A stretch of DNA of 10,745 nt from Methanobacteriota archaeon. Lineage in GTDB: Archaea > Halobacteriota > Halobacteria > Halobacteriales > Halalkalicoccaceae. Below, one piece after another: positions 1 to 6,919 of this stretch. Below the pieces are notes generated by a model. It was not told the DNA's origin. It did not search any database and saw nothing but the letters and a program-made list of their open reading frames with translations. The DNA lies in the NCBI GenBank assembly GCA_022561895.1, contig JADFQH010000078.1, forward strand, positions 1 to 10,745. Direction: 5' to 3'. How positions within the stretch are numbered: the first letter of the stretch is position 1; each line of letters begins with the position of its first letter. The translations under genes and the position numbers were made by a program.

Positions 1-58
1 CACTGAAGCCAGCGTCCGAACCGTCATCGGAGCTGTTTCGATCAGTAGTCGCTGTCAT
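1..58 (-). CDS. 5' end of an unidentified gene (partial, runs off the left edge)
   Basis: An ATG at 58-56 on the minus strand opens a frame that stays open to the window edge and gives MTATTDRNSSDDGSDAGFS. This is a hydrophilic, acidic, Ser/Thr/Asp-rich N-terminus typical of haloarchaeal proteins. A good TATA element (TATATA, 81-86) sits about 26 bases upstream, as expected for a leaderless transcript. Only 19 codons are visible, so the product cannot be named. The gene is followed upstream by the aminotransferase on the same strand (stop at 120), but it has its own promoter, so it need not be co-transcribed with it. Confidence 0.55.
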   Translation of the reverse strand, partial: MTATTDRNSSDDGSDAGFS

Positions 59-80
59 ACTCACTGGAAGGGAGCCAACG

Positions 81-86
81 TATATA
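81..86 (-). promoter_or_regulatory. TATA element of the left-edge gene
   Basis: TATATA on the minus strand, centred about 26 bases before the ATG at 58. This is the spacing of a haloarchaeal core promoter with transcription starting at the start codon. A second TATA-like run lies just upstream at about 90-96. Confidence 0.5.
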
Positions 87-119
87 GCAGTATATCGATA
101 GGAACTCCTCGAAGACCGA

Positions 120-1199
120 CTACTCTACAGCGGCGGCGAGCGCGTCCATTGCCCGATCTACCTTCTCGACCTCGGCGTTGTAGCCCATGTGCCCCACTCG
201 AAGGATCGCCTCCGAAAACTCGCCCAGTCCAGTCGCAAGAATGACACCTTCGTCCGCAACTCGTCGTTGAATCTCGCCAGCGTTCTCGACCGCGAAAGCG
301 GTGACGGTCGGCGAGGAGCGCTCTTCGGACGCGAACGGCTCCAGCCCGAGTTCGCGCCCGCGCTCTCGACAGTGTTCGGCTGACCGTTCATGATGTTCGA
401 AAACGCTCTCGACTCCTTCCTCCAGAACGCGATCGAGCGCCGCGTCGAGCGCGTAGAGATCCGACACCGAATGGGTGTAGGGAAACGCGGCGGGTGGCTC
501 CTCGAACTCCAGATCGCGCCACGGTTCGAGATTCAGATAGAACGAGTGCTGTTCGGTGTTCTCGATTTTCTCCCACGCGGCGTTGCTCACCGAGAGCGTG
601 GCGAGACCGGGCGGCGCGCTGAAACATTTCTGGGAGGCCCCGAGACAGATGTCGATCGATTCCGTCGGTACTTCGGTTCCGCCGAGCGAGGAGACCGCAT
701 CACAGATCGTGAGTACACCCGCTTCCGCAAGTACGTCGAGAACCTTGTCGGGATCGTTCAGCACTCCCGTTGGCGTCTCGCAGTGGACCATCGTTGCCGC
801 TGCGGGATCGTGATTTTCGACAGCCTCCCTAACCGCCTCGGGATCGAATTTTTCAGTGGGTGGGATCTCGTGAAGAACCGGCTCGCCGCCGTGGCTTTCG
901 ACGAGGTCGACAAAGCCGGTTCCGTAGATCCCGTTCGAGAGACAGAGGACAGTGTCGTTTGAACCGACCACCGAGGCGACGCTCGCTTCGAGACCCAACA
1001 TACCTTCGCCGGCGAGCACGAGGGGATCGTCCCCGGTCCCGTAGACGCGGGCGAGTTTATCGAGCAGATCTCGATAGAACTCGGTGAACTCGGGTTCGAT
1101 ATCGGGGTTCTGGCTGGGCCGGACCATCGCTTCTCTGACTTCTTCGGGCAGCGCGGTCGGGCCGGGCGTCATGAGAAGGCGCTCTCGTGGGTCGTCCAT
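120..1199 (-). CDS. class V pyridoxal-phosphate aminotransferase (alanine/serine-glyoxylate type)
   Basis: A 359-residue fold-type I, class V aminotransferase of the alanine-glyoxylate/serine-glyoxylate/serine-pyruvate group, expected to be cytosolic. Visible marks are the family N-terminus TPGPTALPEEV (11-21), the GEGMLGLEASV segment that holds the cofactor phosphate (65-75), HCETPTG (139-145), ICDAVSSLGG with the pyridine-binding Asp167 (165-174), the Schiff-base lysine in GASQKCFSAPPG (Lys191), and the carboxylate-binding arginine in LRVGHMGY (Arg334). Length is normal for the family. Substrates cannot be read from the sequence; glyoxylate or pyruvate as acceptor and alanine or serine as donor are the usual choices. 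The ATG at 1199 is supported by the N-terminal motif, by TTTAGG centred about 27 bases upstream, and by a GGAGG just before the ATG. It diverges from the DUF1405 gene across 91 bases. Confidence 0.88.
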   Translation of the reverse strand: MDDPRERLLMTPGPTALPEEVREAMVRPSQNPDIEPEFTEFYRDLLDKLARVYGTGDDPLVLAGEGMLGLEASVASVVGSNDTVLCLSNGIYGTGFVDLVESHGGEPVLHEIPPTEKFDPEAVREAVENHDPAAATMVHCETPTGVLNDPDKVLDVLAEAGVLTICDAVSSLGGTEVPTESIDICLGASQKCFSAPPGLATLSVSNAAWEKIENTEQHSFYLNLEPWRDLEFEEPPAAFPYTHSVSDLYALDAALDRVLEEGVESVFEHHERSAEHCRERGRELGLEPFASEERSSPTVTAFAVENAGEIQRRVADEGVILATGLGEFSEAILRVGHMGYNAEVEKVDRAMDALAAAVE

Positions 1200-1222
1200 A
1201 CACCTCCCTCAGTCTTCAGCGC

Positions 1223-1228
1223 CCTAAA
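1223..1228 (-). promoter_or_regulatory. TATA-like element of the aminotransferase
   Basis: TTTAGG on the minus strand, centred about 27 bases before the ATG at 1199, which implies a start of transcription at or next to the A of the ATG. A GGAGG at 1203-1207, close to the ATG, could act as a Shine-Dalgarno site only if transcription starts further upstream. Confidence 0.4.
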
Positions 1229-1290
1229 TCCGTGCGGATCACTGGGCGGAACCGGCAGGTCTTTGCTTCGTTCGCTCTCGTTTCGAGATA

Positions 1291-1965
1291 ATGGCCGTCA
1301 CGTCGGAGACGCTGCCACGCTGGCTCGCCCCGCTGCCCCGCAGGCTCGAAGACTTCGCCCTCCGATATGCGTGGGTGATCGTCGCCATCAATCTGGCGGG
1401 GACGGCCTTTGGCTTCTGGTACTACCGGTTTCAGTTCGCGGGCACACCCATGATGATGTGGCCGTGGGTGCCCGACAGCCCACTCGCGACGCTCTTTATC
1501 GCGCTGAGTCTCGCGCTCTGGAAGCTCGATCATCAGAACGAGATCGTCGACATGCTCGCCTTTTTCGGCAACATCAAACTCGGGTTATGGACCCCCTTCG
1601 TTCTCGTTTCGTTCAACGACGCGTTTCTCGCCCAGACCGCCCTCCCGATGTACGCTTTTCTCCTCGTGAGCCACCTCGGAATGGTCGCACAGGCCTTCCT
1701 AATCCACCGTTACAGCGAATTTTCCATTCCGGCGATCGCCGCGGCCCTCCTCTGGTATTCGTTCGATCTGATGGTCGACTACTTCATCCCGATTCTCGGC
1801 GGCCCACACCACACCGCCCTGCCGTTTACCGAACCGATGGCCGTCGAATTAGTAGGAAACACGACGGCGTTTCAGGTCGCCGCGTGGGGGGCGGTCGCCC
1901 TGACGATCTGGATCGCGTTTTTCGCGCTCGCTACGCGGGCGGAAAAAGCTCGGATCGGGGAGTAG
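1291..1965 (+). CDS. DUF1405 family multi-pass membrane protein
   Basis: A 224-residue integral membrane protein of the DUF1405 (Bacillus YpjA-like) family, function unknown. Hydrophobic segments are visible at about residues 27-44, 65-77, 98-116, 120-138, 146-170 and 196-214, so about six passes. Family-like features are the early INLAGTAFGFWYY (33-45), the WVPDSPLATLF segment (59-69), FFGNIKLGLW (91-100) and SHLGM (127-131). The positive cluster RRLEDFALRYAW just before the first helix suggests an inside N-terminus. The ATG at 1291 has no Shine-Dalgarno site; only a weak T-rich element lies about 29 bases upstream. It diverges from the aminotransferase and converges on the regulator gene with 14 bases between stops. 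No ligand or catalytic motif is recognisable. Confidence 0.8.
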   Translation: MAVTSETLPRWLAPLPRRLEDFALRYAWVIVAINLAGTAFGFWYYRFQFAGTPMMMWPWVPDSPLATLFIALSLALWKLDHQNEIVDMLAFFGNIKLGLWTPFVLVSFNDAFLAQTALPMYAFLLVSHLGMVAQAFLIHRYSEFSIPAIAAALLWYSFDLMVDYFIPILGGPHHTALPFTEPMAVELVGNTTAFQVAAWGAVALTIWIAFFALATRAEKARIGE

Positions 1966-1979
1966 GCAGTCAGCGGCTC

Positions 1980-2870
<891 letters not shown>

Positions 2871-2894
2871 ACCCGCCGATCTCCCCCGCGAGGG

Positions 2895-2901
2895 CTAAGA
2901 A
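2895..2901 (-). promoter_or_regulatory. TATA-like element of the CARF-HTH regulator
   Basis: TTCTTAG on the minus strand, centred about 28 bases before the ATG at 2870. The copy is weak but correctly placed for a leaderless message. CCGACAGT, a sequence that recurs at other promoters in this window, lies directly upstream. Confidence 0.35.
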
Positions 2902-2969
2902 CTGTCGGACCTGCGTTTTCCCCCGGGGGCCGGTCGGGAGTAGGATTAACACCGGCCGGAGCAATCGCC

Positions 2970-3052
2970 TATACTGTCGGTCGTAAGCCCTTATACGAAT
3001 TCGCTTGGACCGTGCCGGCGAATTCGTATAAATCGTTACGACCGATAGTATA
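2970..3052. repeat. 83-base near-perfect inverted repeat with a TATA element in each arm
   Basis: The arms are 2970-3004 and 3018-3052, 35 bases each, identical at 30 of 35 positions when one is reverse-complemented, around a 13-base centre (3005-3017). The mismatches are one near the outer end and one block of four. Each arm holds the outer core tatactRtcggtcgtaa and the inner core ttatacgaattcgc. The right arm's TATA (gtataaat, 3025-3032) is correctly placed for the ATG at 3055. The left arm mirrors it on the minus strand and would start transcription near 2967, about 100 bases ahead of the regulator gene. It could be a symmetric operator/divergent promoter, a large hairpin, or a small palindromic mobile element; no target-site duplication is seen. 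Confidence 0.85.
3025..3032 (+). promoter_or_regulatory. TATA box of the 78-residue gene
   Basis: gtataaat lies in the right arm of the inverted repeat, with its centre about 27 bases before the ATG at 3055. This is a strong haloarchaeal core promoter and implies a leaderless transcript. Any protein that binds the palindrome would cover this promoter. Confidence 0.6.
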
Positions 3053-3054
3053 TC

Positions 3055-3291
3055 ATGACGATCTCGCTTGAGGAAGCAGTAGACGAGGCACAGTACGTTA
3101 CCGTCAGCTCCGACCACAAAATAATGGCCGTCTGGTACGGCGCGAACTCGGTCACATTTTATCTGATCGAAGAGCCCTCACAGATCGCCATTGTGGACAG
3201 CGTTTCGATCGGAGAGTACAAGTTCGGGGAGACGACCAGAGAAGAAGCAATCGACACCATTCAGTCCGTGTTCGCGGAGTACCGGAAGTAG
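3055..3291 (+). CDS. small acidic protein of unknown function, 78 residues
   Basis: I do not recognise the family. The protein starts MTISLEEAVDEAQ and is acidic and soluble. It has probable beta strands at YVTVSS (14-19), IMAVWYGANSVTFYLIEE (23-40) and IAIVDSVSIG (44-53), and a C-terminal helix from about 58 to 78 (TTREEAIDTIQSVFAEYRK). There are no cysteines, membrane segments or signal peptide. A strong, well-spaced TATA box, haloarchaeal-style composition and a clean stop argue that it is real rather than a chance frame. Its promoter lies inside the large palindrome, which suggests tight regulation. The CARF-HTH regulator encoded next door on the other strand is one candidate binder, by position only. 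The fold could be a small alpha/beta domain; no function should be assigned. Confidence 0.6.
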   Translation: MTISLEEAVDEAQYVTVSSDHKIMAVWYGANSVTFYLIEEPSQIAIVDSVSIGEYKFGETTREEAIDTIQSVFAEYRK

Positions 3292-3350
3292 GACGGACTG
3301 AGGCGACTTCAAACGCAGAGACGGCACGTGCCGCCCAGTGACCGGTGTAA

Positions 3351-3512
3351 TCAGTAGATTTCGGTTGTCTCAGAACCGAGATCGACGGTATACACATCCT
3401 TTCTGGCCTCGGGAAACAGCTCTACCGAACGAATCTCGCCGATGCGCATCTCTACATCCTCGAGGAATTTCGTTGGATCGATATCCGATTCGTCGATACC
3501 CGTATCGAGTGT
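3351..3512 (-). pseudogene. remnant of a csaA-like tRNA-binding-domain gene
   Basis: The minus-strand frame between a TAG at 3515-3513 and the TGA at 3353-3351 reads TLDTGIDESDIDPTKFLEDV, then EMRIGEIRSVELFPEARKDV, then YTVDLGSETTEIY. This matches the start of the CsaA/EMAP-II-type tRNA-binding OB domain: the DIRTGTI-like strand (EMRIGEI), the FPEAR hallmark, and a following strand ending at a glycine. CsaA is about 110 residues; here translation stops after about 50, before the rest of the OB fold. No ATG, GTG or TTG precedes the conserved region; the only in-frame ATG is at 3449, inside the first strand. A TATA element (TATATAG, 3530-3524) remains, and the codon at its expected start site is ACG (3503-3501), one change from ATG. 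I therefore call it a decayed gene. No convincing continuation is seen in the other minus-strand frames below 3351. Confidence 0.7.
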
Positions 3513-3523
3513 CTATCGAGCGG

Positions 3524-3530
3524 CTATATA
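3524..3530 (-). promoter_or_regulatory. relic TATA element of the csaA-like remnant
   Basis: TATATAG on the minus strand, centred about 24 bases before an ACG codon that continues in frame into the csaA-like sequence. The surrounding bases resemble the element at 81-96 near the left edge (TATATAG, three bases, then TATA). It looks like a preserved promoter ahead of a broken gene. Confidence 0.4.
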
Positions 3531-3618
3531 GTGGTATACTGACGAGGACAGACGACAATGATTTTGGCCGTTCGGACCGTATGTAGTGGCGTCATGGAGA
3601 TGTTCATGACAGTTACCT

Positions 3619-4869
3619 ATGACACTCAACGATACAGCGAAATACCTCATTCACGCGGACATCACGACCGAGGGGGTGGTCGAACGAAGTGACGTGGTCG
3701 GGGCGATCTTCGGACAGACGGAGGGGCTGCTTGGGGATGACCTCGACATCCACGATCTCCAGCAGTCCTCGAAGGTCGGCCGGATCGACGTCGAAATCAC
3801 GAGTCGAAGTGGACAGTCGACTGGGACCGTGACGGTCGCGACCAGCATGGACAAGGTCGAGACCGCCGTGTTAGCGGCGGCACTCGAAACCATCGAGCGC
3901 GTCGGACCCTGTCGGTCGACCCTCGAAATCAGCCGGATCGAGGACACCCGCGCGGCGGCCAGACGCGAGGTCGTCTCGCGGGCGCGCGACCTGCTCTCGA
4001 CGGCGTTCGACGAAACGGTGCTATCGAGCGACGAACTCCTCGATCGAGTGCGAGAAAACGTTCGCATCGAGGATATCACCGAGTACGACGGCTATCCGGC
4101 CGGGCCTCGCGTGGCCGAGGGCGATGCGATCATCGTCGTCGAGGGGCGTTCGGATGTCCTGCAGCTCCTGAAATACGGCATCAAAAACGCGGTCGCCGTC
4201 GAGGGGACCAACGTTCCGAAGGAGATCGCCGAACTCACGAAAAAGCGGACGACGACAGCGTTTCTCGACGGGGACCGGGGTGGCGAACTCATCATGAAGG
4301 AGCTAGAGCAGGTCGGCGAGATCGATGCCGTGGCGTTCGCTCCGGCCGGTCGCTCGGTCGAGGATCTCTCGCGCGAAGCGGTCCTCGCAGCGCTCCGGGA
4401 GAAAGTGTCGTATCAGGCGGTGGCGGAGGCAGAAACGGCCCGAGAGCTCGTCGCCGCGACCGACGGCAGCGCTCGACCGGCTCCGGACGCCGATTCGATC
4501 GACGAGTCACCGGAGGGTCCCGTATCAACGGCTCAGCCCGAACCGAGCGTCGAGCCGCCCGCGGAGCCAGCGAGCCTGCGTGAACACGCCGAGAGGGTGA
4601 TCGGCGATGATTCGGGAACCGTTCGGCTGCTCGACAGCGAGATGGCGGACGTAGAGACCGCGCCGGCGGAGGAGGCGTCCGAGATCGTTCGGGATGCAGA
4701 AGAGCCGCCACACGCGATCGTCCTCGATGGTGAGCTGAGCCAGCGCATCCTCGACGTTGCGGCCCAACGGGGCGTCTCGCAGGTGGTCGCGCGCGAGCGC
4801 GGCCAGTACACGAAACGACCGACGAGCGTCCGGATCCGAACCTTCGAGGAGTTTCGGGGACCGGATTAG
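3619..4869 (+). CDS. dnaG: archaeal DnaG-type primase
   Basis: A 416-residue archaeal DnaG. The N-terminal archaeal domain begins NDTAKYLIHADI and contains the family-typical GAIFGQTEGLLGDDLD (28-43) and SKVGRIDVEI (51-60). The Toprim domain follows: IIVVEGRSDVLQLLKYG (171-187) with catalytic Glu175, AVEGTNVP (193-200), and FLDGDRGGE (215-223) with metal-binding Asp217 and Asp219. A Pro/Glu/Asp/Ala-rich linker (about 278-355) leads to a conserved C-terminal module (about 362-416). The bacterial zinc-binding domain and helicase-binding domain are absent, as in all archaeal DnaG. The archaeal protein is reported to associate with the exosome (Csl4/Rrp4) and to make RNA primers, while PriSL is the main replicative primase. 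ATG at 3619 gives the expected N-terminus. The stop overlaps that of the convergent DUF92 gene. Confidence 0.95.
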   Translation: MTLNDTAKYLIHADITTEGVVERSDVVGAIFGQTEGLLGDDLDIHDLQQSSKVGRIDVEITSRSGQSTGTVTVATSMDKVETAVLAAALETIERVGPCRSTLEISRIEDTRAAARREVVSRARDLLSTAFDETVLSSDELLDRVRENVRIEDITEYDGYPAGPRVAEGDAIIVVEGRSDVLQLLKYGIKNAVAVEGTNVPKEIAELTKKRTTTAFLDGDRGGELIMKELEQVGEIDAVAFAPAGRSVEDLSREAVLAALREKVSYQAVAEAETARELVAATDGSARPAPDADSIDESPEGPVSTAQPEPSVEPPAEPASLREHAERVIGDDSGTVRLLDSEMADVETAPAEEASEIVRDAEEPPHAIVLDGELSQRILDVAAQRGVSQVVARERGQYTKRPTSVRIRTFEEFRGPD

Positions 4870-6200
4870 AGCAGCCCGCCGAGCGCCGCAAGCGAGACGG
4901 CGACGAGCGCGCCCACGAGCGTCGCGAGGAAGTTCACGCCCTGGTTGTCGAGCCAGCGATTCTCAACAGTGGCCCCGAGCAAGCTGTCCGCGGTCATGCC
5001 CGCGATCCCGCCGAGTGCGATCAGAACGGCCCCTGCAGGGGTGATCGCCTCGAACAGAAAGAGGGCGGGGACCGCAACGACGAGCGCACCCGCGAACCCG
5101 GCGAGTTCGCCCTGCCACGTGATCGCGCCGTCGGTACCGGGCGAAACGCGCTCGCCGGTGGTGATCAGGCGCGGGCCGTCGTAGACGCCGCCGATCTCGC
5201 TCGAAAGGGTGTCGGCCATCGCGGTAGCGACTGCCCCGGCAAAGGCGAAAAGGAACAGCGCCGAGGGAAGGGTGACCGGATCGGGCGTTGCGGCGTAACC
5301 GAGGACGGCAACGAGTGCAACCGCCGAATTACCCAGGACGTTGCCGCTGCCCCGAGCACCCTCGTTGTCCTCTGCGACCCCCCGAGAGCGTTTCTGTTCG
5401 TAGCGAAACTTCGCCGAGAGACCGCCGATGGCGAAGAAGGCGATCAGCAGGACGAACCACGCATATCCCCCGAGAACGATAGTGACGAGCGCGAGCAGCA
5501 TGCCCGTGACCATCCCCGGAATCGATGCAGTCCCGAGCGCATACGAGACGTATCCCAACAGCGCGGTCACCGCGATTGCGACGGTGATTTCTACGGCACT
5601 GATACCGATGCCGAGATCCGCGATCACCCAGAGGACCAGCCCCACACTCAGAAGCACCAACGGATCGTCGCGCTGGTAGAGTACACCCCTGAGAAGGGCG
5701 GCGATTAGTGCGCCACAGGCCGCAAGAAAGGTCGCGGACGCGGGATTGACACCGAGTGAGAAGGGAGTTACGAGTAGCTGGGCAGCAGTTCCCGAAAGAA
5801 AGCCACCGACGGTGAACCCGGTCGTAGTCGAGAGATCGTCGGTTTTCCCGACAGAAACCGCCTGCTGGGCGAGGTTCCCCCCGACCAGTAGACAGACCGT
5901 GCCCGCAAAGAGTTCGGGTGGGAAGCCGACGATAACGAGAAGCGCGAGTCCGGTCGTGGCGAGCGAGAAGCCGGCCAATCCATAGAGCGTGTGATCTTCG
6001 TGATCGCCGGGGCGGGCAAAGAGATCGAACAGGGGGCCGCCGTCGATGACGAGCGCGGCGAGCAGTCCGATGGCCGCAAAGGGAACGAACGCGGCGGGAC
6101 CGAGAACCGGCGCGGCAAGCGAGAGGCTCCCGACGAGGGCGAACGCAGCTGCACGCCGGACTCGGCGAGTCACTATCGAGCGGATTTCGGTGTCGACCAC
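4866..6200 (-). CDS. DUF92 (VTE6-like) membrane protein, probable prenyl-phosphate kinase family
   Basis: A 444-residue protein with about 11-12 hydrophobic segments. The C-terminal half (about 205-444) is a canonical DUF92 domain: RGSGNVLGNS (283-292), ATAMADTLSSEIGG (325-338), LITTGERVSPGTDGAITWQGELAG (345-368), GMTADSLLGATVENR (401-415) and NQGVNF (419-424). Plant VTE6, a phytyl-phosphate kinase, belongs to this family, so a role in phosphorylating prenyl phosphates is plausible but unproven here. The N-terminal half (15-200) is also membranous; its GGNLAQQ...GKTDDLSTTTGFTVGGFLSG (108-137) weakly recalls the GD..A...GK...KT.EG...GF motif of Sec59/VTE5-type polyprenol kinases. The GTG at 6200 opens the longest frame, but a TATAAG at 6205-6200 fits better with the in-frame GTG at 6173 (residue 10). 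Neighbours are two UppS-type genes, supporting a polyprenyl-carrier role. Confidence 0.82.
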   Translation of the reverse strand: MVDTEIRSIVTRRVRRAAAFALVGSLSLAAPVLGPAAFVPFAAIGLLAALVIDGGPLFDLFARPGDHEDHTLYGLAGFSLATTGLALLVIVGFPPELFAGTVCLLVGGNLAQQAVSVGKTDDLSTTTGFTVGGFLSGTAAQLLVTPFSLGVNPASATFLAACGALIAALLRGVLYQRDDPLVLLSVGLVLWVIADLGIGISAVEITVAIAVTALLGYVSYALGTASIPGMVTGMLLALVTIVLGGYAWFVLLIAFFAIGGLSAKFRYEQKRSRGVAEDNEGARGSGNVLGNSAVALVAVLGYAATPDPVTLPSALFLFAFAGAVATAMADTLSSEIGGVYDGPRLITTGERVSPGTDGAITWQGELAGFAGALVVAVPALFLFEAITPAGAVLIALGGIAGMTADSLLGATVENRWLDNQGVNFLATLVGALVAVSLAALGGLL

Positions 6201-6205
6201 TTATA
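6200..6205 (-). promoter_or_regulatory. TATA element of the DUF92 gene
   Basis: TATAAG on the minus strand, preceded by CCGATAG. It lies at the GTG of the longest frame, so transcription would begin near 6176, just before the in-frame GTG at 6173. This favours a 435-residue product starting there. Confidence 0.45.
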
Positions 6206-6238
6206 CTATCGGATGTTGATCCATGTCGGGTCGTGAGG

Positions 6239-6242
6239 TTTA
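6239..6242 (+). promoter_or_regulatory. TATA-like element of the non-catalytic UppS-like gene
   Basis: gaggtttagg, with its TTTA about 30 bases before the GTG at 6270, is placed for a leaderless or nearly leaderless message. A second candidate is the TTATACTA at 6201-6208, which would give a leader of about 35 bases. Both directions may therefore be served from one 70-base region. Confidence 0.35.
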
Positions 6243-6269
6243 GGAGCCTCCCGGCAAGAGAGAGAGCCT

Positions 6270-6878
6270 GTGGGACTGTACGACCGCTATCTCGCTGCCC
6301 GCCTTCGGCGTCACGAAGGGGTTCTCCCGGAACACGTCGCCATCGTGATCACCGAGCGCGACCTCTTAGAACGCGGGGCCTACGGAACGCTCGAAGCCGT
6401 TCTCGGCTGGGCGTTCGAACACGATGCGACCCGCGTGACCGTCTACGTGAGCGTGCTCGACCCCGCTGCTGCGCCCACACTTGTAAACGAACTCTCGGGG
6501 ATCGACGCCCCGCGACCGATCGATGTCCGGGGACCGGATGACACTCGGCGAGTCGATGCGCCGATCAGCGTCGGGATCGGTTTGGGCGGGAAACGCGAGT
6601 TCGCTCGCGCGGTCCGCGGACTCGCGAGCGAGGTCGAACGCGGCGAGCGCGATCCCGACGGGATACGGGACGAGGATATCGAATCACAGCTCGTCTTTCC
6701 GAACGAACCCGACCTGCTCATCAAGACCGGGGCGGAACGCCTCTCTGATTTCATGATCTGGCAGTCGGTCTACGCTGAACTCTACTTTACGGACGTGAAC
6801 TGGCGGGATTTCAGGAAGCGCGACTATCTCAGAGCCGTACTCGATTACAAGAAACGAAGTCGGCGGTTCGGACGATGA
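6270..6878 (+). CDS. non-catalytic UppS-like protein, candidate partner subunit of a cis-prenyltransferase
   Basis: A 202-residue protein of the undecaprenyl-diphosphate-synthase (Z-isoprenyl) family, starting at GTG (MGLYDRYLAARL). The C-terminal half is well kept: GIGLGGKREF (102-111), IKTGAERLSDFMIWQSVYAE (151-170), LYFTDVNWRDF (171-181) and a terminal RRFGR, which contains the RXG motif (RFG, 199-201). The N-terminal catalytic motif is not kept: where active enzymes have HVA..xDGNRR, this protein has HVAIVITERD (22-31), so the catalytic Asp is replaced by Thr28 and DGN by TER. FSTEN is replaced by VSVLD. At 202 residues it is also shorter than the usual 230-300. It therefore looks like an accessory subunit, analogous to NUS1/NgBR. 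It converges with the catalytic uppS (41 bases between stops) and diverges from the DUF92 gene. Confidence 0.85.
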   Translation: MGLYDRYLAARLRRHEGVLPEHVAIVITERDLLERGAYGTLEAVLGWAFEHDATRVTVYVSVLDPAAAPTLVNELSGIDAPRPIDVRGPDDTRRVDAPISVGIGLGGKREFARAVRGLASEVERGERDPDGIRDEDIESQLVFPNEPDLLIKTGAERLSDFMIWQSVYAELYFTDVNWRDFRKRDYLRAVLDYKKRSRRFGR

Positions 6879-6919
6879 GCGACAGCGAAGCGTCCGAAGT
6901 ACGTCGTGGAACGAAGTGA

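Larger units (their letters stand above)
3292..3618. other. gene-poor stretch between the 78-residue gene and dnaG
   Basis: The 327 bases hold the csaA-like remnant and its TATA element on the minus strand. I see no intact gene. An open plus-strand frame at 3338-3586 encodes an Arg/Tyr-rich, basic product unlike any other protein here and lies antisense to the remnant, so I do not call it. The dnaG promoter must be in the last 60 bases. The best candidate is GTATGTA near 3579-3585, which would give a leader of only a few bases, but the match is poor. Confidence 0.6.

Noticed and set aside
390..962. 190-codon plus-strand open frame opposite the aminotransferase
   Set aside because: It is antisense to conserved catalytic motifs of the aminotransferase, and its composition is that of a shadow frame.
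2928..2957. Short inverted repeat (ggccggt / accggcc) upstream of the regulator
   Set aside because: Seven-base GC-rich arms with a 16-base loop are expected by chance in this composition, and no T-run follows.
3292..3350. Continuation of the csaA-like gene in another frame (a TGRHV-like stretch)
   Set aside because: The resemblance to the GRQVV part of CsaA is only a few residues and could be chance, so I did not extend the pseudogene.
3338..3586. 82-codon plus-strand open frame in the gap before dnaG
   Set aside because: The product is basic and Arg/Tyr-rich, unlike haloarchaeal proteins, and it is antisense to the csaA-like remnant, which explains the sequence better.
4292..4891. 199-codon minus-strand open frame opposite dnaG
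   Set aside because: Arg/Pro/Ser-rich low-complexity translation, antisense to the dnaG linker and C-terminus; not protein-like.
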